Source: Rosistilla ulvae
GTDB taxonomy: Bacteria > Planctomycetota > Planctomycetia > Pirellulales > Pirellulaceae
NCBI RefSeq assembly: GCF_007741475.1
Contig: NZ_CP036261.1
Location: forward strand, 7,255,798-7,319,797
Direction of reading: 5' to 3'
DNA: 64,000 bases
Shown: one piece after another, positions 55,456-64,000 of the stretch
How the letters are laid out: every line of letters begins with the position of its first letter
Position numbering within the stretch: the first letter of the stretch is position 1
Translations under genes and position numbers: made by a program
Notes under the pieces: generated by a model
Databases searched by the model: none
Told to the model about the DNA's origin: nothing
What the model saw: only the letters and a program-made list of their open reading frames with translations

Positions 55456-58400
55456 TTAGGTGGCCACCGGTGCCGTGAGCGGTGGAGGGTTCGTTGGTGA
55501 TTCGTGGTCCAGGTCATCCGACTCTTCTGTCAGCTCCAATTCGTTGCCCGATTCCTCGACGACGCGGCGGGCTTCATCGATTCCGAACAGCCAAAACAGA
55601 GCGGGGTGAACAAAAAAGTCGAGCATGGTCGAACTGATCAATCCGCCCAGGATGACAGTCGCCACCGGGTAGAGGATCTCTTTACCCGGTTCGCCCGCCG
55701 CCAGGACCAACGGAACCAGTCCGATCCCCGAAGTGAGCGCGGTCATCAAGACGGGAGCCAAGCGTTCTAAGCCGGCGCGGACGATCATCTCCTGAGTCCA
55801 GTCTTCGCCTTCGTGGCGGACCAGGTGCAGGTAGTGGTTGAGCAGCAGGATTCCGTTTCGCGACGCGATTCCAGCTAGCGAAATGAAGCCGACCATCGCG
55901 GCAACGGTCAACGTCTGGCCGGTCACCACCAACGCGATCACCGACCCGATGAACGCCATCGGCAGAGCGGCCATCACTTGCAACGAAAGGTTGACGCTGC
56001 GGAACATCGTGAACAGGACCAAGAAGACGCCGACCAAAGTGACGGCGAACAGAGCCCCGATCACGCGCGATGCCGATTGCTGGCTTTCGAACTGGCCGCT
56101 GTACTGGACGAAATAGCCCGGCGGCAGCGAGGCGACGACCGGCGCGACCCGTTCCTGAATGTCTTGCACGACATCGACGACGCCGCGGTCGGCAACGTTG
56201 CATTGCAGCACGATCCGTCGGCGGACGTTCTCGCGATTGATCGTGTTGGGGCCGCCCGATTCGTAGATCTTCGCGACAGCTTCCAACGGAAGCATGCCGC
56301 CATCTTTCAGGTTGATCGTCAAGCGTCGCAATGACCGCAGATTTTCGCGGTAGTCTTCGTCCAGGCGGATCAGCAAATCGAAGGTCCGCTGGCCGATCAG
56401 GACTTCGGAAACGACCTGTCCATTCATCGCGGTCTCGATAAATTCGTTCACCTCCGCGGGCGTCAGACCATGGACCAGCAGTTTGTCGCGGTCCAGTTCG
56501 ATCCGCAATTGTGGGATCGTCACCTGCGGTTCGACCATCAGGTCTTTGACTCCTGCAACCGCCCCGATCGCCGACTGCATCTCCTCCGCCTTGCGACGCA
56601 GCGTGTCGAGATCGTCGCCATAGATTTTGATACCGATCTGAGCTTTGACGCCCGAGAGCATGTGCGAAATCAGGTGGGCGATCGGTTGTTCGACAGCAGT
56701 CACGATGCCGGGGATATCGGCCATCGCTTCGCGGATCTCTTCCAGTTGCGACTCGCGCGGCCGAGGCGATTCGGGATCCAGTTCCAGGATGAACTCGCTC
56801 ATGTTCACCCCCTCGGCATGTTCGTCCAGTTCGGCTCGACCGGTCCGGCGAATGAACTGCTGAACATCGTCGACCTGCTGCAGTCGCTGTTCGACGCGTT
56901 GGGCGATCTGATTCGATGTCTCCAACGAAGTCCCCGGCGGAAGCACGACGTTTAACTGAACCGCTCCTTCGTTAAACGGCGGCAGAAAATCGCGTTCCAA
57001 CGAAAAGGCAAACAGCCCCGCCAACGCGACCAAGAGGGCGGTGACTGTCAGGTTCAATCGCGGCAGTCGCAGGCTGAACCGAATCACGCGGTCGCCGATC
57101 CATTTGATCCCCCGCAGCAGCAAGCCGTCCCGCTGGTGATCGACCAGCTTTTGTTTGCCCAACAACCAATACGACAACACGGGCGTGACGGTCAACGAGA
57201 CCAGCAGCGAAGACAAAATCGACACGATGTAGGCGATGCCCAGTGGCGCGAACAGCCGACCTTCCATGCCAGTCAGTGCAAACAATGGAATGAAGACCAG
57301 GATCACGATCATCGTGCCGAAGACGATCGAGTTGCGGATCTCGATGCTGGCGCGGAACACGACCAACAGCGGCGGCTTCGGATTCGCGAGGGCTCGGTTT
57401 TCTTTTAGCCGCCGGAAGATGTTTTCGACGTCGACGATCGCGTCGTCGACAAGTTCGCCGATCGCCACCGCCAGTCCGCCCAGGGTCATCGTGTTGATCG
57501 AGATCCCGAAGAACGAAAAGACGATCGCCGTCATCACCAGCGACAACGGGATTGCGGTCAGCGTGATGAAGGTCGTGCGGACGTTCATCAAGAACAAAAA
57601 CAGGATGATCACGACCAGGAAGCCGCCGTCGCGAAGCGCTTCGACAACGTTGGCGATCGCCCGATCGATAAACGACTTCTGCGTGTACAGCGGTTCGATC
57701 CGCAGTCCCTCGGGAAGCGAAGGACGCAGATCGTCGATCGCCGCCAGCACGTCCTCGGTCACGCGGCGGGTGTCGGCTCCAGGCTGCTTGTTGATCGTGA
57801 GAATGACGGCAGGGCCGCCGGAAAACTTCCCTTCGTCATCGCGGAGATAGGCGGCGCTGTCGCCGCGGCGCACCTGCGGCCCGGCGACGACGGTAGCGAT
57901 CTGGCCCAACGCGATCGGTCGGCCCTCGCGCATCGTAACGACAACTTTTTGAAGGTCCTCGATCGACTGCACTCGCCCCAACGCACGGACCAGCAATTCG
58001 TTGGGCCCCTGTTCATCCAGATAGCCGCCGGTCGCGTTTTCGTTGCTGTTCTGGACCGCTTGTTTCACTTCGTGTAGCGCCACGCCAAATCGCAGCATCG
58101 CATCGGGATCGACCAGGACTTGGAACTGCTTGCGGCCGCCTCCCATCGTGAAAACTTGCGAGACGCCGGGGATCGTCAGCAACCGTTGCCGCACGACCCA
58201 ATCGCCCAACGTACGCAGCTCCAACGGCGGCGTGCTGTCATCTTCGCTCCACATCCCCAGCATCAGGATCTGGCCCATGATCGATGAGATTGGTGCCAGC
58301 GTTGGCTTGACGCCTTCCGGCATCCGCTCTTGGACAAGTTGCAGCCGTTCGTTGACGATCTGGCGGTCGTTGTAGATGTCGGTGCCCCAGTCGAATTCGA

Positions 58401-58683
58401 CATAGATCACCGAGATCCCGACGCCCGACGCGCTGCGAACCGCTTGCACGCCGTTGGCACCGTTCATCGTCGTTTCGATCGGAAACGTGATAAGCGTCTC
58501 GACCTCTTCGGGGGCCAGCCCCGGTGCTTCGGTCATGATCACGACTCGCGGTCGGTTCAGATCCGGAAACACATCGATCTGCGAATGCATCGCCTGCCAG
58601 GCTCCATAACCGACAAGAAACAATGCAGCGGCGATCACCAGCAACCGCTGGTGGAGCGCGAATCGGATGATTGCGTTTAACAT
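55456..58683 (-). CDS. CzcA/CusA-like heavy-metal RND efflux pump
   Basis: 1075 residues, normal for HME-RND pumps. Twelve membrane helices with two large periplasmic loops. Motifs: VFPDLNRPRVVIMTEAPGLA, PIETTMNGANGVQAVRSASG, the proton-relay helix AIGELVDDAIVDVENIFRRL, GRLFAPLGIAYIVSILSSLL, and in the second half LNHYLHLVRHEGED and GLERLAPVLMTALTSGIGLV. The relay motif differs from the DFG-x3-D of classical CzcA, so metal specificity (Zn, Co, Cd, Ni or Cu) is left open. It starts 12 bases after the adaptor gene and would form a tripartite pump with it and an unlinked outer-membrane factor. Confidence 0.93.
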   Translation of the reverse strand: MLNAIIRFALHQRLLVIAAALFLVGYGAWQAMHSQIDVFPDLNRPRVVIMTEAPGLAPEEVETLITFPIETTMNGANGVQAVRSASGVGISVIYVEFDWGTDIYNDRQIVNERLQLVQERMPEGVKPTLAPISSIMGQILMLGMWSEDDSTPPLELRTLGDWVVRQRLLTIPGVSQVFTMGGGRKQFQVLVDPDAMLRFGVALHEVKQAVQNSNENATGGYLDEQGPNELLVRALGRVQSIEDLQKVVVTMREGRPIALGQIATVVAGPQVRRGDSAAYLRDDEGKFSGGPAVILTINKQPGADTRRVTEDVLAAIDDLRPSLPEGLRIEPLYTQKSFIDRAIANVVEALRDGGFLVVIILFLFLMNVRTTFITLTAIPLSLVMTAIVFSFFGISINTMTLGGLAVAIGELVDDAIVDVENIFRRLKENRALANPKPPLLVVFRASIEIRNSIVFGTMIVILVFIPLFALTGMEGRLFAPLGIAYIVSILSSLLVSLTVTPVLSYWLLGKQKLVDHQRDGLLLRGIKWIGDRVIRFSLRLPRLNLTVTALLVALAGLFAFSLERDFLPPFNEGAVQLNVVLPPGTSLETSNQIAQRVEQRLQQVDDVQQFIRRTGRAELDEHAEGVNMSEFILELDPESPRPRESQLEEIREAMADIPGIVTAVEQPIAHLISHMLSGVKAQIGIKIYGDDLDTLRRKAEEMQSAIGAVAGVKDLMVEPQVTIPQLRIELDRDKLLVHGLTPAEVNEFIETAMNGQVVSEVLIGQRTFDLLIRLDEDYRENLRSLRRLTINLKDGGMLPLEAVAKIYESGGPNTINRENVRRRIVLQCNVADRGVVDVVQDIQERVAPVVASLPPGYFVQYSGQFESQQSASRVIGALFAVTLVGVFLVLFTMFRSVNLSLQVMAALPMAFIGSVIALVVTGQTLTVAAMVGFISLAGIASRNGILLLNHYLHLVRHEGEDWTQEMIVRAGLERLAPVLMTALTSGIGLVPLVLAAGEPGKEILYPVATVILGGLISSTMLDFFVHPALFWLFGIDEARRVVEESGNELELTEESDDLDHESPTNPPPLTAPVAT

Positions 58684-58695
58684 GTGCGATGCCCT

Positions 58696-60219
58696 TTAGT
58701 GGTTGTGGCCTGCATGCGGATCAACTCCGCCGCCAGCTTTGTTCTTCAGGGCCATTTGCATCTGATGTGCACCACGCATCGCAACCACGTCGCCGGGAAA
58801 CAGCGAGCCATCGTTGGCGATGACCGCCGAATATTGATCGCGGTATTTGACGTGGACGGGGATCCGATCGAAGTGGTTTCCGTTCTGTTGGAAGACGAAA
58901 AACTCAGCTCCCTCGCGGGCAACGGCTTCAACCGGCAAGACGATCTGTTGGGGCCACTCTTCGACCGGCACCCGCAACTGCAGTCGTTGGCCGGGAAGGT
59001 ATCGCCACTCGATATAACGGTTGCCGTCGCCGCGTTGATCCTTCGTCACTTGATTGGTCAACCGGACGTAGAAGTTCAACGTTCGCGAATCGGGATCGAC
59101 GCGATTGTCCAAATAGACGATCCGCAGTCCGGCGACGATCTGCTTTTTGTCATTGGGTTGGTCGAAGACGGCGTCGACAGTCCAATCGTTCTGCGACGCG
59201 CGACGCAGTTGATCGATATCCTGTTCGAAGGCCAGCCCCTCGATAAACAATTCGTCGTATTCGGCCAGGATGCACAGCGTCTCGCCCGCATTGACCGACT
59301 GGCCCTTGTGAACCGCCAGGTCTTGCAGGATCAAAGGTCCAGCCACCGCCGGAAGATCGTTGGCCGGTTGCGCGACCTGGCGATTGCGAGTGTACGCTGC
59401 GGATTGGATTGGATTCATCGACAGCTTCAATTCGTCTTCGGAATGGTTGTCGACCGAGGGAGCATAGATCTGCAGTTCGCGCAACAAGCGACGTTCTTCT
59501 GCAATCTGTTCGACTTGTTTATCCGACAGACCGTGCAGTCGCAGCGATTCGCGTTGGGCGCTGAGCGCGGCTTCCAATTTGTCCTTCGCGTACTCCCGTT
59601 CCAACAACACCTTGCCAGCCACAGCGCCGCTGCGGGTGACGTCTTGCAGCCGAGCGATCTCGCGCTGTTCGACATCCCATTCGCCAAGCGTTCGGACAAA
59701 TTCGGTCTGGGCTTGGACGAGGTCTTCGTGGGTCAAGCGGATCTGAAACAGCAGAGCTCCCGGCTCGATCGCTTCGCCTTGAACCGCGTGGACATGGGAG
59801 ACCACGCCAGTCATCGGCGTGGCGACTTGGACGCGCGATCGCCCGGGGCGTTCAACGATCACGGCCGGAACGGTGATCGATTTGCGATAGGTCTCCAACC
59901 GCACCGGCTGGATCGTTTCATCCGACAGACCGATGTTGCGGATCGCTTGCGCCGAGAGTTCCAAAGAGGAGGCTTCGTCGTGACCGGCGTGCGCATGTCC
60001 CGAGTGATCGTGCCCGGCGTGCGGATCGGCTGCGGCTTCACCTCCATGATCCGATTCGGAACCGCCCGACCGGAAAACCGCAACGGTTCGACCGACCCAG
60101 GACTGTGTCGCGGGAAACCATCGCTGCCAAGTAAAACCTGCGACCAGCACAGCCAGCAACAGGCCGCCGAGCCAGGCCCATTGGGCGAGTTTTTTTGATT
60201 GGGGAATACGGAACTTCAT
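58696..60219 (-). CDS. CzcB/CusB-like RND membrane fusion protein with His-rich ends
   Basis: 507 residues from ATG 60219. Single N-terminal helix (WAWLGGLLLAVLVAGFTWQR), then a His-rich segment (DPHAGHDHSGHAHAGHDEAS). The adaptor core has IVERPGRSRVQVATPMTGVV and GEAIEPGALLFQIRLTHEDL in the lipoyl/barrel-sandwich domain, a long helical hairpin, and a beta-barrel with LPGQRLQLRVPVEEWPQQIV. The C-terminus is GVDPHAGHNH, a second metal-binding tail. Classical metal adaptor adjoining its RND pump. Confidence 0.92.
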   Translation of the reverse strand: MKFRIPQSKKLAQWAWLGGLLLAVLVAGFTWQRWFPATQSWVGRTVAVFRSGGSESDHGGEAAADPHAGHDHSGHAHAGHDEASSLELSAQAIRNIGLSDETIQPVRLETYRKSITVPAVIVERPGRSRVQVATPMTGVVSHVHAVQGEAIEPGALLFQIRLTHEDLVQAQTEFVRTLGEWDVEQREIARLQDVTRSGAVAGKVLLEREYAKDKLEAALSAQRESLRLHGLSDKQVEQIAEERRLLRELQIYAPSVDNHSEDELKLSMNPIQSAAYTRNRQVAQPANDLPAVAGPLILQDLAVHKGQSVNAGETLCILAEYDELFIEGLAFEQDIDQLRRASQNDWTVDAVFDQPNDKKQIVAGLRIVYLDNRVDPDSRTLNFYVRLTNQVTKDQRGDGNRYIEWRYLPGQRLQLRVPVEEWPQQIVLPVEAVAREGAEFFVFQQNGNHFDRIPVHVKYRDQYSAVIANDGSLFPGDVVAMRGAHQMQMALKNKAGGGVDPHAGHNH

Positions 60220-60524
60220 CGCAATGATTCCAACGGAACATCCAGCCAGAGAGTTTTCCACTTGCCCAGGGATCGACTCGCCGCAACCGCCGCATGATTC
60301 GCTACGGTTCGTCGAAGTAACAGTCCAAGGATTAGTAGAGAGACAACGCGCAGGCGTGTCGATCGATCAACAGGATGTGAGAAGGCGAACCGAAGCGTTT
60401 TGCATGCGCAAGCGAGACCGAACATCAACCTCAGGGCGAGGCCATTGGCGAGTTCGATAGCAGCAGACAAAGCACGAGCGGAAGACAATCCCATCGATCT
60501 GTTGAAGATCGACGGATGGCCGCT

Positions 60525-60965
60525 CTACAGTCGCCAAACCTGCGTCAGAGTGCGCAGCGGCTGGTTGCCGAAGAAGAGATCGGGTGGATCATTGCTACCG
60601 TAGCGGCTGGTCAGCGACGCTTGAGCCGAATGGGCGGCGGCGTAGTCGATCGCGGGAACCCAAGTGGTTACCGAGAACAACAGGCTGACATCCAGATTGC
60701 GAACGACCGAGATCAGACTGCAATCGATTTCATCGCAAGGGGCATGCGGAGCGTCTTGGCCCTGTTGATCGGTTTCGCCATCGCCGCATGGATTGCCAGC
60801 ATCGTGGTGATGCCCGTGGCAATGATCGATCGATTGGGAAACCGTCGCAACCTCCTGCGACGCGCAAGCATGTTCGTGATGCACACAACACCCCAAAAGT
60901 GCGTGAAGCACAATTGCGACCGTGGTCGATAGGGTGAGGATGTTTTGAATCATGTCCAAAGTCAT
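60525..60965 (-). CDS. Small His/Cys-rich exported protein at the head of the efflux locus
   Basis: 146 residues. N-terminal hydrophobic segment (LTLSTTVAIVLHALLGCC), then metal-ligand-rich sequence: CCVHHEHACAS, DHCHGHHHDAGNPCGDGE, and APCDEIDCSL. The rest (LFSVTTWVPAIDYAAAHSAQ) is featureless. About 300 bases separate it from the adaptor gene, same strand. It is probably a periplasmic metal sponge or sensor for the pump; a regulator gene was not found next to it. Confidence 0.65.
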   Translation of the reverse strand: MTLDMIQNILTLSTTVAIVLHALLGCCVHHEHACASQEVATVSQSIDHCHGHHHDAGNPCGDGETDQQGQDAPHAPCDEIDCSLISVVRNLDVSLLFSVTTWVPAIDYAAAHSAQASLTSRYGSNDPPDLFFGNQPLRTLTQVWRL

Positions 60966-61041
60966 CTGGAGTGGAATCGGCGCTGAATTTGGAGCGCCGT
61001 GCTACGTTAATTTGTATCGGTTACCTATCGTTTGGTCTACA

Positions 61042-61067
61042 TTACTTCTCGTTAAAAGAAGAAGTAA
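61042..61067. promoter_or_regulatory. Palindrome upstream of the efflux locus
   Basis: TTACTTCT (61042-61049) and AGAAGTAA (61060-61067) are exact inverted 8-mers with a 10-base spacer, in the AT-rich gap between the dehydrogenase stop and the start of the His/Cys-rich gene. It could be an operator for the efflux locus or a terminator for the dehydrogenase. Confidence 0.4.
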
Positions 61068-61131
61068 CCCAAAGGACAAATTAAACGCTGTCACCACGAA
61101 TTGCCAGCATTTTGCAGGCACTGGTAGCGGA

Positions 61132-62502
61132 TCAACCTTTCCCAGAATCGGCGGACAGGTTGCCAGCAGGGACTGTCAGCGAGTCCTCATCCGCAAATTC
61201 CGTCGGCTTGGGTTGTCGCACGATCACCACGTGCTCCTCGCCGGTGATCAGTCGCGCACTTCGGTTGAACGTGGCGTAATTCCACGCCCACTGAAACAGA
61301 ATCAGCACGCGATTCTGGAACTGCACGATCAACAACAAGTGGACGAACAGCCACAACAACCACGCAAAGAACCCGCAAAACTGGCGTTTGCCGATCTGCA
61401 CCACCGCCGCGGCGCGACCGATCGTCGCCATCGTCCCTTTGTTTTTGTAGTGAAATGGTTCCGGCTGGCCTTTCCCTGCGACACGTGCCGCGATCGCGTC
61501 GGCGACATAACCGCCCTGCTGCATCGCCACGGCGGCGAGCCCCGGCAACGGCTTGCCCTCCTCATCGAGACACGTGGCGATGTCGCCGATGGCAAAGATG
61601 TTTTCGTGCCCCACCACATTCAGAAATTCATCGACGGGGATGTGCCCCGCGCGATCGGTCTCCAAGCCACAACCGGCAGCCAGTCGCTTGCCCAACGGGT
61701 TCGCTTGCACCCCTGCTCCCCACAGAACAGTCCTCGTCGGAACGATGGTTTCACAGCCCTCGGAGCTCATGCGGACATGATCGGCGGTGATCTCGGTGAC
61801 TCGGGTGTGGGTATGCACTTCGATATTGAACTGACGGATTTTGTCGGCAGCCCGCTGACTCAACGCCTCATCGTAATGACTCAACACATGCGGAGCGCCT
61901 TCGACGATCATGATCCGCGCGTCCTGGGGACGGATATTGCGGAAGTCGCGGGCGAGCGTGTGCTCGGCGATCTCCGAAAGCGTTCCCGCCAACTCGACGC
62001 CGGTCGGTCCACCACCCACAACAACGAAGGTCATCAAGGCTTTGCGGGCTTCCGGATCCGTCTCCCGCTCCGCCGCTTCAAACGCTAGATAGATGCGGCG
62101 GCGAATTTCGGTCGCATCGCCGATCGTTTTCAACCCCGGCGCGAACTCGGCCCACTGGTCGTTCCCGAAGTAGCTGTGCGTCGCTCCGGCGGCCACCACC
62201 AGCGTGTCGTAGGTGAGTTCGCCGTCGGCCAACACCAAACGCTTGTTGGCGACATCAAAATCGGTCACCTCCGCCAGCAGCACCTGGCAATTCGCTTGCT
62301 TCCGCAGAATCGCACGCAGCGGAGTGGCGATGTTTGCTGGCGACAAACCGCCGGTTGCGACTTGGTACAACAGCGGTTGAAACAGATGGTAATTGTGGCG
62401 GTCGACAAGCGTCACGCGAGCGTTTGTCTTGCGGAGCTGCTTGGCGGCTTGTAATCCGCCAAAACCGCCGCCGACGATGACGACATGAGGTTGGGTGTTC
62501 AT
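61132..62502 (-). CDS. ndh: Type II NADH dehydrogenase (NDH-2)
   Basis: 456 residues. FAD-binding start HVVIVGGGFGGLQAAKQLRK, DRHNYHLFQPLLYQVATGGL, NAD-binding FVVVGGGPTGVELAGTLSEI, and FAIGDIATCLDEEGKPLPGL with AVAMQQGGYVADAI. The C-terminal hydrophobic stretch (FCGFFAWLLWLFVHLLLIVQ) attaches it to the membrane. It oxidises NADH and reduces quinone without proton pumping. It lies 78 bases upstream of a sodium/proton antiporter gene in the same direction. Confidence 0.93.
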   Translation of the reverse strand: MNTQPHVVIVGGGFGGLQAAKQLRKTNARVTLVDRHNYHLFQPLLYQVATGGLSPANIATPLRAILRKQANCQVLLAEVTDFDVANKRLVLADGELTYDTLVVAAGATHSYFGNDQWAEFAPGLKTIGDATEIRRRIYLAFEAAERETDPEARKALMTFVVVGGGPTGVELAGTLSEIAEHTLARDFRNIRPQDARIMIVEGAPHVLSHYDEALSQRAADKIRQFNIEVHTHTRVTEITADHVRMSSEGCETIVPTRTVLWGAGVQANPLGKRLAAGCGLETDRAGHIPVDEFLNVVGHENIFAIGDIATCLDEEGKPLPGLAAVAMQQGGYVADAIAARVAGKGQPEPFHYKNKGTMATIGRAAAVVQIGKRQFCGFFAWLLWLFVHLLLIVQFQNRVLILFQWAWNYATFNRSARLITGEEHVVIVRQPKPTEFADEDSLTVPAGNLSADSGKG

Positions 62503-62580
62503 CGTTAAAACTGCTTGGTCGATGGTTCAACAACGGCAACGCCGAAGACGTTGATTATCCGAAACACAATCGCCAATAGG

Positions 62581-63927
62581 TTAGCTGATAAACGTTTGCA
62601 TCGCGACAACCACGGCCGCGCCGGCTAGGTAACCGATCACTGCCCAAGGGGCGATCCGTTTCAGGTACCACATGAAATCGACGTGCTCGATTCCCATCGC
62701 CGCCACACCCGCAGCCGATCCGATGATCAAACAACTGCCGCCGGTTCCCGCACAATAAGCTAGCAACATCCAAAACGGATGATTCATCGGCAGGTCGTAC
62801 ATCTCAATTCCCGCCGCGACCAACGGAACGTTGTCGACAACCGAAGAGACCAGCCCGATGACAACCGCCACCACGTCGCGATTAGGTAGCACCGAATCGA
62901 GCCAAGTCGCGGCCGACGCGAGCGTACCGGTGGCTCCCAAAGCACCAACGGCCAACAAAATCCCGAGAAAGAAGAGGATGCTCGACATGTCGACTCGCCG
63001 CAGCGCAGGGAGCACCCCGGTACTCGAACGCGTCTGTTCATCCAACGTGTGCCCGACTAATTCCGAGACAACCCACAGCACCGACAGACTCAACATCATG
63101 CCCATGTAAGGGGGCAGATGCGTGATCGTTTTAAAGATCGGAACGCCGATCAGCCCCAGCACTCCCAGGATCAGAAACAACCATTGGTGCCAGGGGCGAA
63201 TGTCTTTGGCGACGTGCGATTCGTCGACCTCCGGCGGCTGAAACTTGCCTGGCATCGAACGGGCAAATCCGATCAGCGGAACGATCAAGCAGACAAGCGA
63301 TCCGACAAACAGTTCGCGCATCACTTCGACGGTCCCCACCTTGTGCTTGATCCACAACATCGTCGTCGTCACGTCGCCGATCACCGTCCAAGCACCGCCT
63401 GCGTTGGCGGCGATCACAACCAAGCCGACGAACCGTAACCGGTCCTCCCGGTCGCCGATCAGTTTCCGCAACAGCGAGACCATCACGATCGTGGTCGTCA
63501 GATTGTCGAGGATCGCCGAGAGGACAAACGTCAGCAGACCAACCGTCCACAGCAGCGTCCGCTTGTTGCGGGTCCGGATGCGATCGGTGATCAACGCAAA
63601 CCCTTCGTGCGAATCGACAAGCTCGACGATCGTCATCGCTCCCATCAGAAAGAAGAGGATGCTGGCGATCTCGCCGGTCTGGATCAGGTGCTGGGCATCG
63701 ATCGCATAATGCAGCCGCACATTCTCCACCTGTTCGGCGATCGCTTCCTGGCGAAACCAATCGGGAATCGCATCGCGAGGCAACAAGTCGTTGACCTCAA
63801 CCGTATAGATCGACCAACAAGCGACACCGATGAACAGAGCGCTAGCTGCCTTGTTGATCTTCAATTTGTGTTCAAACGCGATCGCTAGATAGCCGGCGAC
63901 AAAGATGCAGAGGATCAGAGTGAGCAT
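62581..63927 (-). CDS. nhaD: NhaD-type Na+/H+ antiporter
   Basis: 448 residues from ATG 63927 (the frame to 63954 adds nine residues). A polytopic protein of the ion transporter superfamily with NhaD features: MGAMTIVELVDSHEGFALIT, LSAILDNLTTTIVMVSLLRK, ANAGGAWTVIGDVTTTMLWI, SSILFFLGILLAVGALGATG, LVSSVVDNVPLVAAGIEMYD, and AGTGGSCLIIGSAAGVAAMG. The two DN motifs in the broken helices are conserved, consistent with sodium/proton exchange, common in marine planctomycetes. Confidence 0.92.
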   Translation of the reverse strand: MLTLILCIFVAGYLAIAFEHKLKINKAASALFIGVACWSIYTVEVNDLLPRDAIPDWFRQEAIAEQVENVRLHYAIDAQHLIQTGEIASILFFLMGAMTIVELVDSHEGFALITDRIRTRNKRTLLWTVGLLTFVLSAILDNLTTTIVMVSLLRKLIGDREDRLRFVGLVVIAANAGGAWTVIGDVTTTMLWIKHKVGTVEVMRELFVGSLVCLIVPLIGFARSMPGKFQPPEVDESHVAKDIRPWHQWLFLILGVLGLIGVPIFKTITHLPPYMGMMLSLSVLWVVSELVGHTLDEQTRSSTGVLPALRRVDMSSILFFLGILLAVGALGATGTLASAATWLDSVLPNRDVVAVVIGLVSSVVDNVPLVAAGIEMYDLPMNHPFWMLLAYCAGTGGSCLIIGSAAGVAAMGIEHVDFMWYLKRIAPWAVIGYLAGAAVVVAMQTFIS

Positions 63928-64000
63928 AGATGGTGAAGCAGGTTCGTTGAGCAATGGTGAATGGGGACCGACAATCCAAATTCAGCACGTCGGTTGGTCA

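Noticed and set aside
58684-60198. 504-codon plus-strand open frame
   Set aside because: Antisense shadow of the CzcB-like adaptor gene, no domain.
60216-60494. 92-codon minus-strand frame ending in an ATGA overlap with the adaptor gene
   Set aside because: The overlap made it worth a look, but the translation has no domain, no clear signal peptide and no visible ribosome site. Left out, though a real small gene cannot be fully excluded.

Overview
This window is chromosomal DNA of a planctomycete, most likely a member of the Pirellulaceae. The evidence is a DUF1549/DUF1553 protein paired with a DUF1501 protein, a DUF1559 prepilin-like protein, three secreted proteins with the N-terminal LExLExRxxL (LEPR-XLL) signature, dockerin-type calcium repeats, and an ECF sigma factor overlapping a Ser/Thr kinase with a TPR tail. 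No tRNA, rRNA, insertion sequence, phage or CRISPR array was seen.

Positions 1-13420 (+) hold one very tight operon for cobamide uptake and late cobamide assembly. It encodes the C-terminus of CobU, a BtuF-like lipoprotein, a BtuC-like permease, a BtuD-like ATPase, CbiB, a fusion of threonine-phosphate decarboxylase with BluB, an ExbB/TolQ-like protein, a DUF2149 (ExbD-like) protein, a 1424-residue CobN-like chelatase subunit, CobT, CobS and a CobC-type phosphatase. Almost every junction is an ATGA or TGATG overlap, or has no gap. The CobN-like protein carries an N-terminal export segment and a C-terminal membrane anchor, and it sits next to a two-protein proton-channel module. It is therefore predicted to work on the outer face of the inner membrane. 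This resembles the HmuS-type proteins of Bacteroidota haem loci more than cytoplasmic CobN. It is the most interesting system here.

Positions 13513-23030 are mostly ordinary: a glycosyltransferase-like gene, a coiled-coil membrane protein with a small partner, an atypical protein kinase next to accD, a Gfo/Idh/MocA oxidoreductase with a Rieske protein, and the DUF1549/DUF1501 pair. Positions 23056-23459 are a four-copy array of an inverted-repeat element that also occurs near 36.1 kb and 38.1 kb.

Positions 23454-34252 (-) carry a sigma factor/kinase/LEPR-XLL cassette, a matrixin-like protease with dockerin and EF-hand repeats, a small Gln-rich secreted protein, a GATC-rich tandem array of about 1.1 kb, and an animal-type haem peroxidase with dockerin repeats. 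Positions 34718-51512 mix housekeeping genes (moxR, hisS, a PII-like protein, tyrS, an aldehyde dehydrogenase) with an SGNH hydrolase, a UPF0178 protein and a secreted beta-propeller protein. A DtxR/MntR-type repressor here faces a DUF1559 gene across three TTAG-N6-CTAA sites. Two BioF2-like acetyltransferases are followed by a cupin/JmjC protein.

Positions 51736-60965 (-) form a heavy-metal efflux locus: a His/Cys-rich small protein, CzcB/CusB-like adaptor, CzcA/CusA-like RND pump, His-rich lipoprotein, thioredoxin-fold-like protein with a Cys/His tail, and an FtsX-type ABC exporter whose permease contains Cys-Cys pairs. The window closes with a type II NADH dehydrogenase and an NhaD-type antiporter. 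Assignments come from reading motifs and context; no database search was run.
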